Positions 1 to 11,600 are shown, counted from the stretch's first letter. The stretch: 64,000 nucleotides of DNA from Pomphorhynchus laevis (GCA_012934845.2 WNNJ02002357.1:1-64000); one strand, 5' to 3'. The notes: a model not told the origin generated them from the letters alone. Made by a program: numbers and translations.

Positions 1-129
1 ATTCAGATTAACTCGTGATTATGATAGGTATCTACATAAATAAAAATAATTTTGTTGCAGTAAATTTAATTACGCTATAGACGGTAAAAATTTATTGAAA
101 TGATACAGTGACCATTTATCTTCGTCAGA

Positions 130-800
130 TACTTTTTATTGACGTTAGTATAGGAACCACCCATTTAGCTGATCATATTGTTGTGATAGTAAGGGTATAC
201 TAGACTACGTCCGACCCTGCAGGAGTTTTTCCCGCTGATAAGAGGTGTTAGCAAAATAGAATTTTTAAATTTATTTTATGAAAAAATAAATTTAAAATGT
301 TTGTTTACAGCATAGAGTAATGAAACTTTTCAGATAGGTACAACGTTTTACGTTATCAGATAGAAAAAAAGTATATGCCATCGTTTCGGTTTTCTTTGTA
401 TAATAGTTTTTTTCGCAAAAATATAAAAAAATAATTTATTAAGAACTTTACATCTTCGAAAACTATTAATGCAACAGCATAACAAAATATTAGTGTTTTT
501 TACTTTCATAATTTATTAATTTTTTAATACAATAATAATTTATTCAAAGTAGCAAATGCGTGCTAACTGTACGCTTACATGTCCACTAAGCATATAGGTT
601 ACTAACATTGAAATATATTTAGTAATATGATGTCAAATGATTATGAAATAAAATTTTTATTTATTTTTTATTATATTAAAAAAAATAAAAATTGTATTTT
701 GCAAACACCCCTCATCAGCGGGAAAAAAGCCTGAAGGGTTGGGCACAGTCTAATATACGCTTACTATCACAACATTAGGACTAGCTAAATGCGTAATTCT
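130..800. repeat. Fold-back repeat with ~110-bp inverted arms
   Basis: The left arm (about 170-285) and right arm (about 665-783) are imperfect reverse complements. Both contain a GTTGTGATAGTAAG-type block, a GTATA-TAGAC block and a TTCCCGCTGATRAG block. About 380 bp separate them, part of which is a LINE A 3' tail in minus orientation (near 540-598). I see no transposase, so this is either a non-autonomous fold-back element or two insertions in opposite orientation. On the minus strand the right arm reads GCTGATGAGGGGT, resembling the hammerhead-like repeats later in the window, but I find no partner GAAA. Confidence 0.6.
540..598 (-). mobile_element. LINE A 3'-end fragment
   Basis: The block reading AGCAAATGCGTGCTAACTGT and CTTACATGTCCACTAA is the reverse complement of the family A LINE 3' end at 15575-15630 (TGGCACGCATTTGCCACGTTAAA). 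Only the tail is present, as expected for a severely 5'-truncated insertion. Confidence 0.6.
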
Positions 801-1082
801 ATATTAAAGTCCAGCCGATACATACAGTGTTTTAATCAAATTCGTACGGCTCGAAACCATGCCAGAATCATGATTTATACGAATCTCTAATTACATAACC
901 ACAATTCTGAGAATGATATACTGCAAGCCTGTAATTCCGGAGAAAGAGTGATCCAATACCAACATGGTTGTAATAAAAACTTAGTCTTTGTGATTCAGGA
1001 TTAATGCAATAAAGAGACTATAAATAATAATAATTTATTTAACGTGGCAAATGCGTGCCAACTATACGTTTACAAGTCCACT

Positions 1083-1199
<117 letters not shown>

Positions 1200-1374
1200 A
1201 GTGGACTTGTAAACGTATAGTTGGCACGCATTTGCCACGTTAAATAAATTATTTAGCGTTTGAAATATAGATCGCTAAATAAATTATTTAGCGATCTTAT
1301 TTAGCGTTTGAAACACGGCAGGGAGGTTGATTGGCCTATATGAATGGGCAGGTGATTCTACGATAGAGGAGCAG

Positions 1375-1418
1375 CCACTATGAAGGGCGGAATCCAAAGA
1401 TTCCGCCCTTCATAGTGG
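1375..1418. repeat. Perfect 20-bp hairpin (copy 1)
   Basis: CCACTATGAAGGGCGGAATC (1375-1394), loop CAAA, then its exact reverse complement (1399-1418). It is GC-rich against an AT-rich background and is repeated identically at 2053-2096. The function is unknown; it may be the end of a small fold-back element. Confidence 0.9.
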
Positions 1419-1787
1419 AATATAACACTTTTAACACATAGAGTATATTATAATTATTAAGAGTATATCAGAATTAAGAGTATATTTTACACCTGGTCTA
1501 TCTGATCACTTTCTTATCACCCTTGATCTACTCACAACCACACCCCTCCTCACATACCTACAATCCTACGTCGCCCTTGGAGAAATCTTGACCTCTCCCT
1601 TCTTCGCTCTGCCTTACTCAAATCGTCGCTCTGCCTTACTCAAATCGAAAGAGTGATCCAATACCAACATGGTTGTAATAAAAACTTAGTCTTTGTGATT
1701 CAGGATTAATGCAATAAAGAGACTATAAATTATAATAATTTATTTAACGTGGCAAATGCGTGCCAACTATACGTTTACAAGTCCACT

Positions 1788-1791
<4 letters not shown>

Positions 1792-1874
<83 letters not shown>

Positions 1875-1875
1875 T
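1792..1875. repeat. (AT)n microsatellite (second copy)
   Basis: A shorter AT tract at the matching position in the second copy of the tandem duplication, again between outward-pointing LINE A 3' tails (about 1725-1790 and 1876-1935). Confidence 0.95.
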
Positions 1876-2052
1876 GTTAGTGGACTTGTAAACGTATAGT
1901 TGGCACGCATTTGCCACGTTAAATAAATTATTTAGCGTTTGAAATAAGATCGCTAAATAAATTATTTAGCGATCTTATTTAGCGTTTGAAACACGGCAGG
2001 GAGGTTGATTGGCCTATATGAATGGGCAGGTGATTCTACGATAGAGGAGCAG

Positions 2053-2096
2053 CCACTATGAAGGGCGGAATCCAAAGATTCCGCCCTTCATAGTGG
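2053..2096. repeat. Perfect 20-bp hairpin (copy 2)
   Basis: Identical to the hairpin at 1375-1418: arms 2053-2072 and 2077-2096, loop CAAA. It is part of the second copy of the tandem duplication. Confidence 0.9.
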
Positions 2097-2199
2097 AATA
2101 TAACACTTTTAACACATAGAGTATATTATAATTATTAAGAGTATATCAGAATTAAGAGTATATTTTACAACTGGTCTATCTGATCACTTTCTTATCACC

Positions 2200-2345
2200 C
2201 TTGATCTCACTCACAACCACACCCCTCCTCACATACCTACAATCCTACGTCGTCCTTGGAGAAATCTTGACCTCTCCCTTCTTCGCTCTGCCTTACTCAA
2301 ATCGTCTCTATCATTACCCACAATAACATATTCATCTCCTCACGA
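2200..2345 (+). mobile_element. LINE A fragment, end of endonuclease region
   Basis: Closely matches 13400-13530 of the larger LINE A copy, including CTACAATCCTACGTCG and the following ACCTCTCCCTTC and TTACTCAAATCGTC stretches. At about 2346 the homology switches abruptly to LINE A in the opposite orientation, so this is a rearrangement breakpoint. A shorter version of the same fragment lies at about 1535-1645. Confidence 0.8.
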
Positions 2346-3370
2346 ATAGCAAGATCGTCGGAGTCACAATGCCAGGATTCGGTAATGCAGAGAATATCGA
2401 TAGATAATTGATTGAAGATATCAAGGAGCATATCAGCTTTATGAAGAATAAAGCGAGTGTTGAATAGACTAAGACGAAAAGTATGCTTAGGAGCGAGATC
2501 GACTAGCGAAGAAGACAAGGGGAGAGATGGGACGCCATCGAATTTTTGGCCTTGTGTGTACAACGTGAAAATTTCCGTTGATTTGACGTATAGATAAGGA
2601 TGACTCGCCGTTTGTTTCACGTCGATGTTTTTCAATGCGAGCTAAATTGAGCTGGGCAATATCAGAAGGGGAGCGGTCAGGAAAGATACGACAAGTAGAC
2701 GAAGTGGTAAGAAGTTTAAAACGTTGGGAAATTACCAAGGATGCATATGAACTATGTCGGAAAACGATTTTTAGGAGTGGAGGACTGAGATGATTGGATT
2801 TAGTGGATTTGTTTAAACGGATCAAAGATACAGGAGCGATATTATTGAAGAGGGATGGATTATTATCAGGAAGAATTGTTGCTAGGATAGACCTGAAAGC
2901 AGATACATCATCATCGAGGCGACATTGAGGAGAAGCAGATTCGGAAACCTTTAAATTAGATATGATAATGCATCGATCGCGCGAAGGAAAACGATTACGT
3001 AGTGGTGGACGGACAGACCTGGTAGTAGTAGAGGCAGAAGAGCAGATAAACGTGGGAATGACAGGGGTGCTAAGTGAATATTTAAGGTAGTTTGGATCAT
3101 GTGTGACAGGAGTGGAGTGTTGAATCGGTTGATCGGAGATGTTACTGGAGATGATTTTGACGGAAGGATGTAAATTATTGATAGGTGATACGGTTGGAGC
3201 ATGTGTGACAGAACTGGATTGTTGAATAGGTTGAACGGAGATGTTACTGGAGATAATTTTGACGGAAGGATGTAAATTATTGAGAAGTGATACGGTGGAG
3301 GTAGAGTAAGGAGTACGTGAATACGGAGTATTTTGTTGTGGCCATGTAAGCGTGCGCTGGCACCTTCACC
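2346..3370 (-). mobile_element. LINE A fragment, N-terminal and early endonuclease region
   Basis: Read on the minus strand, this gives the pieces seen in the 11.65-13.1 kb copy: a Pro/Ser-rich linker, then LLKIVFRHSSYASLVISQRF, then RIFPDRSPSDIAQ, then FRLSLFNTRFILHKADMLLD and CITESWHCDSDD (the start of the APE-type endonuclease, with its catalytic Glu). The reading frame is interrupted several times. It is more diverged from the 11.6 kb copy than the tandem duplication copies are from each other. Confidence 0.8.
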
Positions 3371-5491
3371 GAATGCACTCAAGATTCCGTCGTCGTGATA
3401 TCACCAAGCTATTAAACTCATCTTACTCAGAATACTTCGAATTTCGACGCAAATACCGACATCTGAACTCAAAATGCTCCTAATACTGGCAAAGCAAAAC
3501 ATCTTTGCCTGACAATCATCAACACGCGTGAAAATCCTTTAATAACCTTTTGGGTAGAAACAAATCAGTCACGTCTATATCTATCTCTTCCAACGAATTC
3601 GCATCTCATTTGCAACGCAAAATAGCTCGAAATTTGACCTCAATCTACGTACAATTATTTTCTAGTTTCTCCTACCTAGCCCCATATCATACTAAACTGT
3701 TTCACTTTTCACTTTTATCTATCAAAAGCGTATCTGATGCCCTAGCACGATTACCCAATTCAACCTCTCCTCTCAATCCTGTTCCAACATACATTCTAAA
3801 GTTACTAAGTGACACCATCAGCCCTTATCTCACAAGTGTCTTCAACATGTCTATCCATTTATCACACTACCCTTCGTCGTTTAAACATGCCATATTGCCC
3901 AATTTTAAAAAAGCATCATCTTGATCCCAGTTCCGCCTCCTCCTACAGACCAATATCAAACCTTCCGACCATCTCAAAAGTTTTTGAGCGTCTCATCCTC
4001 AGACAAGTAAGCAACTACATATCATCAAATTCTATGTTTCCACCTTTTCAATCTGCATATCGACCACAACATTCTACTATGATCGCATGCACAAAACTCT
4101 CCAATGATCTACTTCTTGCTCTTGACAAACATATAGTAAGCCTTGTAATTTCACTTTATTTATCCTCTGCCTTGATAACATTATACTTCTCTCATGTCCC
4201 AAACAACGTTACTGATTCTCGTCTCATGTCATTTTTGGTTCAAATCCTACCTCTCAAATCGCTCTTATCACGTAGTCTCCAACTCCAACTCGTCTGCGCC
4301 GGTTCCTCTCAGCTACGATGTACCACAAGGATCCGTTCTAGAGCCGCTGCTTTTAAGCCTTCTTATTGGTGATTTATCTTCCATCGCGGTCCCTTACGGC
4401 TTTGAAGTTATTCAGTACGCTGTCGATATAGTAATCTATGCATCATGCACACTCACATCTGCATCCAACCTCGCTTCTGATGCATCGTTTTACCTCTCTG
4501 CTATTTACGTATATCTTTGTTCAATCCGTATGTTTTTAAACAACGAGAAATCTAACATGATGTAGATAACACCGCGCCACTCTTACTCCCTCGATTTTCC
4601 AGTATGCATACACAATTTCCGTCTACCAGAAGTGACTACCATGACAATCCTCGGTGTCCCTTTTGACAATAATCTCTTTTTTATGTCTTTCATTCGTAGC
4701 AAGATCAGTCCATGCTCTCTCATCCTTCGTGGCATCCAATCCTCGGTGTCCCTTTTGACAATAATCTCTTTTTTATGTCTTTCATTCGTAGCAAGATCAG
4801 TCCATGCTCCCTCATCCTTCGTGGCATCCGAAGTATCCGTAGAAACCTCGACGTGAAATCGACAGCTATTTTAATCTTTAGACTTTTTATGCCTCGTCTA
4901 GAATATTGATTAGGTCTTCTCGTAAACTGTCCAGCATATCAATTTCACTATTTACAAAGGATTCTGCACACGGCTGCTAGAGTCATCTTCCGCATTCGCA
5001 AGTACGACCACATCTCCAACACCCTCCGCATTCTTAACCGGCTCGACATTCCGAGCCGCATAACCTCTCAAATTCTCGCACTTGCATGGCAAATCAAATT
5101 CCGGAACAACCCTCCTTATCTATATCTTCCTGATAGCGCATCCTATATGACGACTGGTATCTCCATAAGTCATCGCTCCTACTCGCTTTTCGTCCCCCGT
5201 CACAACGGTAATCACGGATATCGTGCGTTTACCATCGCTGCACCACGCCTTTGGAACAAACTTCCTATTGACACAAAATCATTGATGTCGCTTAAACACT
5301 TCAAAATTTCCTTGATCGCCATACTTCTCGCAAACGAACTAAAATAGCACTTTCAGCAGCAATCAATCCAATAACTCTACATACGAGTTCAAACATTCAT
5401 CGGACGTAAACTTGTCTTTTAATTTTTATAGTGGGCCTGTAAGTGGTTCAATTCACCACAAAGGCCACTCTAAATAAATTCTATTCTATTC
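3370..5491 (+). mobile_element. LINE family B copy, RT region and 3' end (inactive)
   Basis: A non-LTR retrotransposon of the CR1/L2 type. Visible parts in order: a pre-RT linker (RRDITKLLNSSYSEYFEFRR), RT fingers (SSASSYRPISNLPTISKVFE, FQSAYRPQHST), RT palm (VPQGSVLEPLLLSLLIGD), the catalytic box read as YAVD at 4415-4426, a thumb-like region (MTILGVPFDNNL) and the C-terminal WNKLPIDTKSLMSLKHFK motif. The 3' end is an (ATTCT)n-type tail at 5470-5491. Several frame changes are present. A 92-bp direct duplication (4646-4737 and 4738-4829) shifts the frame, and the second catalytic Asp of YADD is Val. A truncated sister copy lies at 41491-42612. Confidence 0.85.
4646..4829 (+). repeat. 92-bp tandem duplication inside LINE B
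   Basis: Positions 4646-4737 and 4738-4829 are almost identical copies beginning AATCCTCGGTGTCCC. As 92 is not a multiple of three, the duplication puts the downstream RT out of frame. The 41.5 kb LINE B copy has only one unit here. Confidence 0.9.
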
Positions 5492-5544
5492 TAATTGTTT
5501 TAATAATAAATAATTATTAGTATATTCAGTTAATAATAATTAGT

Positions 5545-6150
5545 AGATTCAGTTAGCTGATCTGATTAATTTACAATGATGAGACTAAAAATCAGGGTCT
5601 TAACAATAAAATAGAGAACTAATTTCTGCTATAAATTATGACAGCCAAAAATTTGAGAAAAGAAATAAAAAAAATTTTTAAATTAATTTAAATTGAATTT
5701 ACTATATTAAAATCATCACAAAATATCATTAGATATAAATTTCAACTCTAGGGTGGACAATTTTATGAATGGATAATAAACCATTGATAATAAAATTAAT
5801 AATCAAATTTCATCAGAGGAAATACGTCATTAGCATGTATTTGGCCAGGTGCTATGCTGGGTAGAGGAATAGGGGACGAAACCTAATATCATAGCCGTTC
5901 TTCCTGATGGCTTTTAATCCTAGTTATAATACGTCTTTTGTTATTTATTAATCAATTCATAAAGATTGCTTTTATTTTAAATTTAAATTTTAGCTTGATA
6001 TAAGTTATATGAAATCTTATATAAAATTATAAAATTATTTGTATTTATTCATAACTATTTTGTTATTTTATTTTTATTTAACATTATGTTAAATTTATAA
6101 AATTTTTAATATACGTAGACTCAGTAATCTGATCTGATATTTTGATTGTC
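5545..6150 (+). repeat. R1 dispersed repeat, copy at 5.5-6.15 kb
   Basis: An AT-rich repeat bounded by GATTCAGTTAGCTGATCTGATT on the left and TACGTAGACTCAGTAATCTGATC on the right. It has a more GC-rich core with CATCAGAGGAAATACGTCAT, GGGGACGAAACC and TTCCTGATGG. Related copies occur at 18.9-19.9, 23.3-23.8 and 57.5-58.05 kb. It has no coding capacity. The class is unknown: it could be a MITE-like or ribozyme-bearing non-autonomous element. Confidence 0.65.
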
Positions 6151-6189
6151 CGGGTCCTCAGCCGATTACAATAGATACCAAAATTTTCG

Positions 6190-6600
6190 AAGCAGGTGCA
6201 CATCCGTGAAACGCTAAAAACGGTAAACATACGAATCGCAACTGTAAAAACTCAGGAACAGTCCCAAACGACTCTTTGCCTAACTAAGGCGTCGTACCAT
6301 ATGATCTGTATCCATCTGGTCCAGAAGTCATGTGCCAGGTGGACTCCATCCGCTATTCCTGCGTGCACTTTCTTCGATAATCTGAGGTCCGCTAACAATT
6401 GTTTTTCAAAGGTCTTTGGATACTTGTGCCACACCCGGAGAGTAGCAACAGGGAATAATCAAGGCAGTGCACAAAGAAGGTAACTTAGCTGTTCCTAACA
6501 GTTAACGTCCGGTCACTTAAACTTCAGTGGTCTGCAAATTGTTAGAACGATGGATACCTTCTTTGTCTACAATAATAAAAAGTGTTCTCAGCACTCATAT
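6190..6600 (+). mobile_element. LINE (CR1-like) RT scrap
   Basis: This segment is richer in GC than its surroundings. Near 6510-6560 it encodes RPVT followed after a stop by TSVVCKLLERWI, which fits the start of a CR1/L2-type reverse transcriptase (consensus YRPVSLTSVVCKLLE). The part before it is not recognisable. The right border abuts a LINE A fragment. Confidence 0.45.
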
Positions 6601-6915
6601 CTAGCTGACAGTTCTTTTCGCGTCTGTTCTAATTCATCTAAACCCCGATAAGTCCAAAATAGCGTGGATCATCCCGTCAACCTAACATATCTCCTCCTCT
6701 GTATCTTTAGACTCATCAATATCCCCAAAGTCAACAATCTCACTCTCTTCGGTTTCCATGACAATGATCGCCTTGGTCTTAAACCTTAGTCCGTGAAAAA
6801 GTCAGCTTGTCTAACTTAATTTTCCATGGCATCAGCCGTATTCGCCTCCTTATCGACTTCCGTTCTTGTATGTATCTTCTTTCATCACTTCTCCCTAAAA
6901 TCGATTACTGACTCA
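6600..6915 (+). mobile_element. LINE A fragment, RT palm and thumb with internal deletion
   Basis: Matches the family A copy at about 14572-15150, starting at TTCCTTTCGCGTCTGTTCTA-like sequence and ending at TTTTCGCCGATTCTCC. The central YADD part is deleted, so it jumps from the SNSSS region to the DKSKIxWI region. Confidence 0.7.
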
Positions 6916-7844
6916 GCCTTTTCGCCGATTCTCCCCAGTAACATCTTCGAAAAACTGATCCAACACTCCACTCCTGCCACACATGCCCCAACCTATCTTA
7001 ATAAGCCTCACTCTACCTCCCACGTATCACCTACAAATAATTTACATCCTTCTTTCAAAATCATTTCCAGTCACATCTATGATCAACTTGATTCAACACC
7101 CAACTCCTGTCACACTTGCTCCAACCAATCTTAATTCTCTATCAAGCACCCCTGTCATTCCACTTCTATCTGATCATCTGCCTCGATTCGTACCAGCTCT
7201 GTCTGTCCATCACTTCCACAAAATCGTTTTCCATCGCGCGATCACTGTATTATCATATCAAACTTAAAGCTTTCCGAATCTGCTTCTCCACAATCTCACC
7301 GATGATTATGTATCTGCTTTCATGTCTATCCTAGAAACCATTCTTCCTGATGATAACCCATCCATCTTCAATAATATTGCTCCTGTATCCTTTATTTGTT
7401 TAAACAAATTCACTAAATTCAAACATCTCAGTCCTCCACTCCTAAAAATCGTTTTCCGACATAATTCACATGCCTCTCCGGTACTCTTCCAACGTTTTAA
7501 TACCACTTCATCCACTTGTCGTATCTTTCCTAACCGCTCTCCTTGTGATATTGCCCGGCTCATTCAGCTCGCATTGAGAAACATCGACGTGAAACAAACG
7601 GTAAGTCATCTCTATCAATCCGTAAAATCAACGGAAATTTTCACGTCGTACGCAAAAGGCTAAAAATCCGATGGCGTCCCGTCACTCCACCAGTCTTCTT
7701 TGCTAGTCGATCTCGCTCCTGAACATACTTTTCGTCTTAGTATTTTTAACACTCGCTCCATTCTTCATAAAGCTGATCTGCTCCTTGATATCTTCGATCA
7801 ATTATCTATCGCTATTCTCTGGATTACCGAATCCTGACACTATG
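6915..7844 (+). mobile_element. LINE A fragment, N-terminal and early endonuclease (plus arm)
   Basis: Encodes pieces of the family A N-terminal region: FICLNKFTKFKHLSPPLLKI, RIFPNRSPCDIARL and FRLSIFNTRSILHKADLLLD. From about 7030 to 7840 it is nearly identical to the reverse complement of 9800-10620, forming a large inverted duplication. Broken by stops and frame changes. Confidence 0.8.
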
Positions 7845-8088
7845 ACAGGAACTATAGTTCCTGTTTTTAAGAAAGGTGATATGCAAAATCTTGAAAATTA
7901 TATACCCGTGAGCTTAACTAGTGTTTTTTAGTAAAAATTTTGAACGCATTATCTATGAAAATGTAGATAACATATTGAGCAAGTCGAACCAACTAGACCC
8001 ATGTCAACATAGATTCACCGTTGGAAGATCGTGCTTATCTAATTTACTTTGTGCTATCAGTAGAGCATTCGCCTGTATATGTCAAAGT
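7845..8088 (+). mobile_element. LINE C (CR1-type) RT fragment
   Basis: Translates to GTIVPVFKKGDMQNLENYIP followed by VSLTSVF and, further on, NQLDPCQHRFTVGRSCLSNL, the first conserved blocks of a CR1/Rex-type reverse transcriptase. It begins inside a perfect 20-bp palindrome (7845-7864) and ends beside another palindrome at 8075-8112. Pieces of a similar element lie at 8890-9175 (minus), 15655-15990 (plus) and 62095-62460 (minus). Confidence 0.75.
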
Positions 8089-8112
8089 TGATTTATCAAC
8101 TTTGACATATAC
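8075..8112. repeat. Perfect 17-bp palindrome at a LINE junction
   Basis: GTATATGTCAAAGTTGA (8075-8091), loop TTTA, then its exact reverse complement (8096-8112). It sits between a LINE C fragment and the start of an inverted LINE A copy, exactly where orientation changes. Confidence 0.9.
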
Positions 8113-8113
8113 G

Positions 8114-8890
8114 GTCGGACTACTCTACCAAAGGAGGTAGAGTAGTTTGGGACATGTAAAGAAGGGAATTACAGAAACGCAAGGAACAGTAAACATGACG
8201 AGAATTATCAAGAAAAGGAAGGTTGAGAAATGAAGGGGTATGAAAAGTTACAAGGCGGAAAGCAACGATAAGAAGACGAATTTGAACACGACAATAAATT
8301 GTAGGCAAATCGAGAGAAGCAAGATGGTAGAATGTATGATCAAAACGACGAAGACGGAGGAGAATTCGGACGGCTGCGTTGACGATGCGTTGTAGGGGAA
8401 GAAGAGTGGATTTAGGTGAGTTGGAAAATAGACTAAGACAATAATCGAGTCTAGAAAAAAGGAGAGAAGATATGAGAGTCATACAAGAAGGAAAATCGAT
8501 CAATCTACGAACTTGACGGAGGTTGCGGAGTATCAAGGTAGATGAGCGTACTTTATCTCTAACGAAAGGTTTAAGTGAAAGTCGTTTGTGAAAATGGAAG
8601 CCTAGGAAAACAAGATTATCAACGATAGGAAGAATTATAGAATTTAATGATACGGGGGGAGGTTCGAAGCCGAGGCGTCGAGGTAGGATCCACATAATTT
8701 TTGATTTATCAGGATTCAGATAAAGGCGAAGGGAAGAAATATGATTGAAAATTGAGACAAGACAGTCGGAAGCAGAAACACTAAGATCGTGAATACGATA
8801 AGCAGGTGCATGATCATAGATGAGAATGTCATCAGCATATTGCATAACATGCAAGTTAAATGTATGAGAAATCGAATACAACGAGAAGTT
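8114..8890 (-). mobile_element. LINE A-related RT domain fragment
   Basis: A minus-strand open frame (ending near 8120) encodes the RT palm and thumb: HVMQYADDILIYDHAPAYRI (intact YADD), LNPDKSKIMWILPRR, LGFHFHKRLSLKPFVRDKVR and LLFSRLDYCLSLFSNSPKS. The protein is clearly related to the 14.4-15.56 kb RT but diverged, so it represents a second subfamily. The 5' portion is replaced by LINE C sequence. Confidence 0.85.
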
Positions 8891-9175
8891 GAGTGAAGAA
8901 CCAAAATACATGTGCGCACATTTAGAGGGGTTAGTCTCAAACTTTTTCCTATGCCAATTTTTCTAGGCATGTCAGATCATCTTGATGGATTTGAATGGCC
9001 CTCCCATCTCTAATACGACGCCATATTTAAACATCGTCAGCATACATAACGACATCAGAAGGAATTACAGATGGGAAATTATTGATATAGACAATAAAAA
9101 GAAGTGGTGAGGTAACAGCACCCTGCGGAACGCCAGAATGAATAGCAATCGAGGTAGACATATATGTACCTACAC
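8890..9175 (-). mobile_element. LINE C RT palm fragment
   Basis: On the minus strand: IAIHSGVPQGAVTSPLLFIV, then INNFPSVIPSDVVMYADDV, then IHQDDLT. These are the catalytic blocks of a CR1/L2-type RT whose wording differs from families A and B. It interrupts the inverted LINE A copy. Confidence 0.7.
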
Positions 9176-10620
9176 TTACTCTGAAAGAGTGTGAACTTTC
9201 GATTTGTCTTGGATAATGGTGAAGGCGAAGGAAGAGGATGGTGACCAGTAAGAGTAAGTGTCAAGGAAATGATCGGACAAACCAGGATCAGTAATTGACA
9301 AAGAGGGGTAGTCATTGAAGCAGTTAGGAACAGCAATAGTGTCGAGAGCACCGCCGAGAATATGAGTTGGGCTTGATGGAAGTAATTTATAGTTAAAATC
9401 AGAATAAAGATTAGTTAAAGTAATAGAGTCAGAGTCAGCCGAGCGATTAAGATGAATGTTAGAGTCATCAAGAACAAATGCAGGAGTATATAACAATGAA
9501 CAGTGAGAAAGATTTGCAAGCTCGCTAAAGATCATACGTGAGGGGCAGCTGAGCCTGAACGGTATACAATCACGAGTTCTTCAGGGAAAGGAGTTGATGA
9601 TCTGCATTTTTACAATTCGAAAGAAGTGGAACGGATGCTGGCATGAATTTTACGTAGAGACGTTGGGTGACGAGCAATGGCAACAATACCGCCATGGTTA
9701 GAAGCAGTAGATGTGGAAGAGACAATTGGACGAGCTGTTTCTACTAGAGAGCAACTAGAGCGACATAGAAGACGAATAATAAGATCGTCAGAGTCAGAGT
9801 GTCAGGTTCGGTAATGCAGAGAATAGCGATAGATAATTGATCGAAGATATCGAGGAGCAGATCAGCTTTATGAAGAATAGAGCGAGTGTTAAAAATACTA
9901 AGACGAAAAGTATATTCAGGAGAAGGATCGACTAGCAAAGAAGACTGGTGGAGTGACGGGACGCCATCGGATGTTTAGCCTTTTGCGTACGACGTGAAAA
10001 TTTTCGTTGATTTTACGGATTGATAGAGATGACTCACCGTTTGTTTCACGTCGATGTTTCTCAATGCGAGCTGAATTGAGCCGGGCAATATCATAAGAAG
10101 AGCGGTTAGGAAAGATACGACAAGTAGATGAAGTGGTATTAAAACGTTGGAAGAGTACCGGAGAGGCATGTGAATTATGTCGGAAAACGATTTTTAGGAG
10201 TGGAGGACTGAGATGTTTGGATTTAGTGAATTTGTTTAAACAAATAAAGGATACAGGAGCAATATTATTGAAGATGGATGGGTTATCATCAGGAAGAATG
10301 GTTTCTAGGATAGACCTGAAAGCAGATACATAATCATCGAGGTGAGATTGTGGAGAAGCAGATTCGGAAAGCTTTAAGTTTGATATGATAATGCAGTGAT
10401 CGCGCGATGGAAAACGATTTTGTGTAAGTGGTGCACGGACATAGCTGGTAGGAGTCGAGGCAGATGAGCAGATAGAAGTGGAAATGACAGGGGTGCTTGA
10501 TAGAGAATTAATATTGGTTGGAGCAAGTGTGACAGGATTTGGGTGTTGAATCGGTTGATCAGAGATGTGACTGGAGATTTTAAATGAATGATGTAAATTA
10601 TTTGGAAGTGTTACGTGGTA
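9176..10620 (-). mobile_element. LINE A fragment, endonuclease and N-terminal region (minus arm)
   Basis: Read from 10620 down, this gives the Pro/Ser-rich linker, the LLKIVFRHNSHASPVLFQRF-type block, FRLSIFNTRSILHKADLLLD, and then endonuclease pieces ELANLSHCSLLYTPAFVLDD and TDPGLSDHFLDTYSYWSP. The part from about 10620 to 9800 is the inverted twin of 7030-7840. Multiple stops and frame changes are present. Confidence 0.8.
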
Positions 10621-10723
10621 ACACTTCCAAATAATTTCTCAGGCACAATTACCTACCTTTCAGATAGGTAATTGTGCCTGAGACCGATCATGGAACATGA
10701 TCGGTCTCAGGCACAATTACCTA
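10595..10723. repeat. Cluster of three back-to-back perfect hairpins
   Basis: Hairpin 1 has arms 10595-10613 and 10619-10637 (19 bp, loop CGTGG). Hairpin 2 has arms 10638-10655 and 10665-10682 (18 bp). Hairpin 3 has arms 10665-10692 and 10696-10723 (28 bp, loop GAA), sharing its outer arm with hairpin 2. The motif CTCAGGCACAATTACCTA therefore occurs three times in alternating orientation. The cluster sits at the outer end of the inverted LINE A copy. Confidence 0.95.
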
Positions 10724-11600
10724 TCTGAATATGTTTAGAGTTGCTATTAATCCCAACATCGTTAAATTTCAGAACAGAACATGGAATATATTTTTGGAAT
10801 ATATATCAAGCCGTATTCGTCGATTGATAATGATTTCTGATAGACTGATCGCTACTGATGGCACGTGGCAAGAAGGTTCGCGAATGCTATTTAACAGTAA
10901 GTGGATTATTAATAGCTGGACATATTGACTTGCAATTGGTATCATTATCTTTAACAACTTCTTGATGGCACCTGATATCAATATCTCTAATAACATTAAC
11001 ATCAAGCGGAGTCACTGCATTTTGATCATAACCAAGTAGTCTGATATTTCTAATATCCGTTTTGGGGGATCGATTGCACATATTTATCAACGCAATTAAC
11101 ACTTCCTATTCCTAATTCACAAGTTTTCTGCTCAATTTCTAAACGATTTTGTTTGTGAATGTAAATTAATATGTATATTGTCTATCATTCGAGCACAGCA
11201 GAATCTATTGAAGAATAGCTTTGTCTACAAAGAATTTACCATATCTTCTGAACAGACAATTGTTATCCAAATAACACAGTCAAATGCATCGCAGCTATTT
11301 TGTTGAGATACAAACGATCTTTCCAAGAACTTTTGTGGAACTATTAATCTTGTAGTGATTCGATAACGATACAGTGCTTCGATAATTCTTTCAATGCTTC
11401 GATAATCTTTGTATGTGTATTTTATCTCTCAAAACCTTTTATTGCTAGTAGTTATAATCAAGAAACTTTTTAACAAGATGGCTTCCCCACTAAAATCCTT
11501 GGATTGAGAAGTAGACAGAAATTAAGAAATTAAGAAAATTTATAACTGTTCTAGCAAATTACAATAAAATAACATACAATCTAAAGTAAATACATAAATA
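10724..11600. other. No recognisable gene; short open frames only
   Basis: Open frames of 60-80 codons occur on both strands, for example 10887-11102 minus (containing KTDIRNIRLLGYDQNAVTPL). I recognise no domain. The base composition is intermediate, which suggests an old mobile-element remnant between the LINE A copies. Confidence 0.4.

Noticed and set aside
130-800. A classical DNA transposon with terminal inverted repeats
   Set aside because: No transposase, no clear target-site duplication at the outer ends, and imperfect arms; recorded only as a fold-back repeat.
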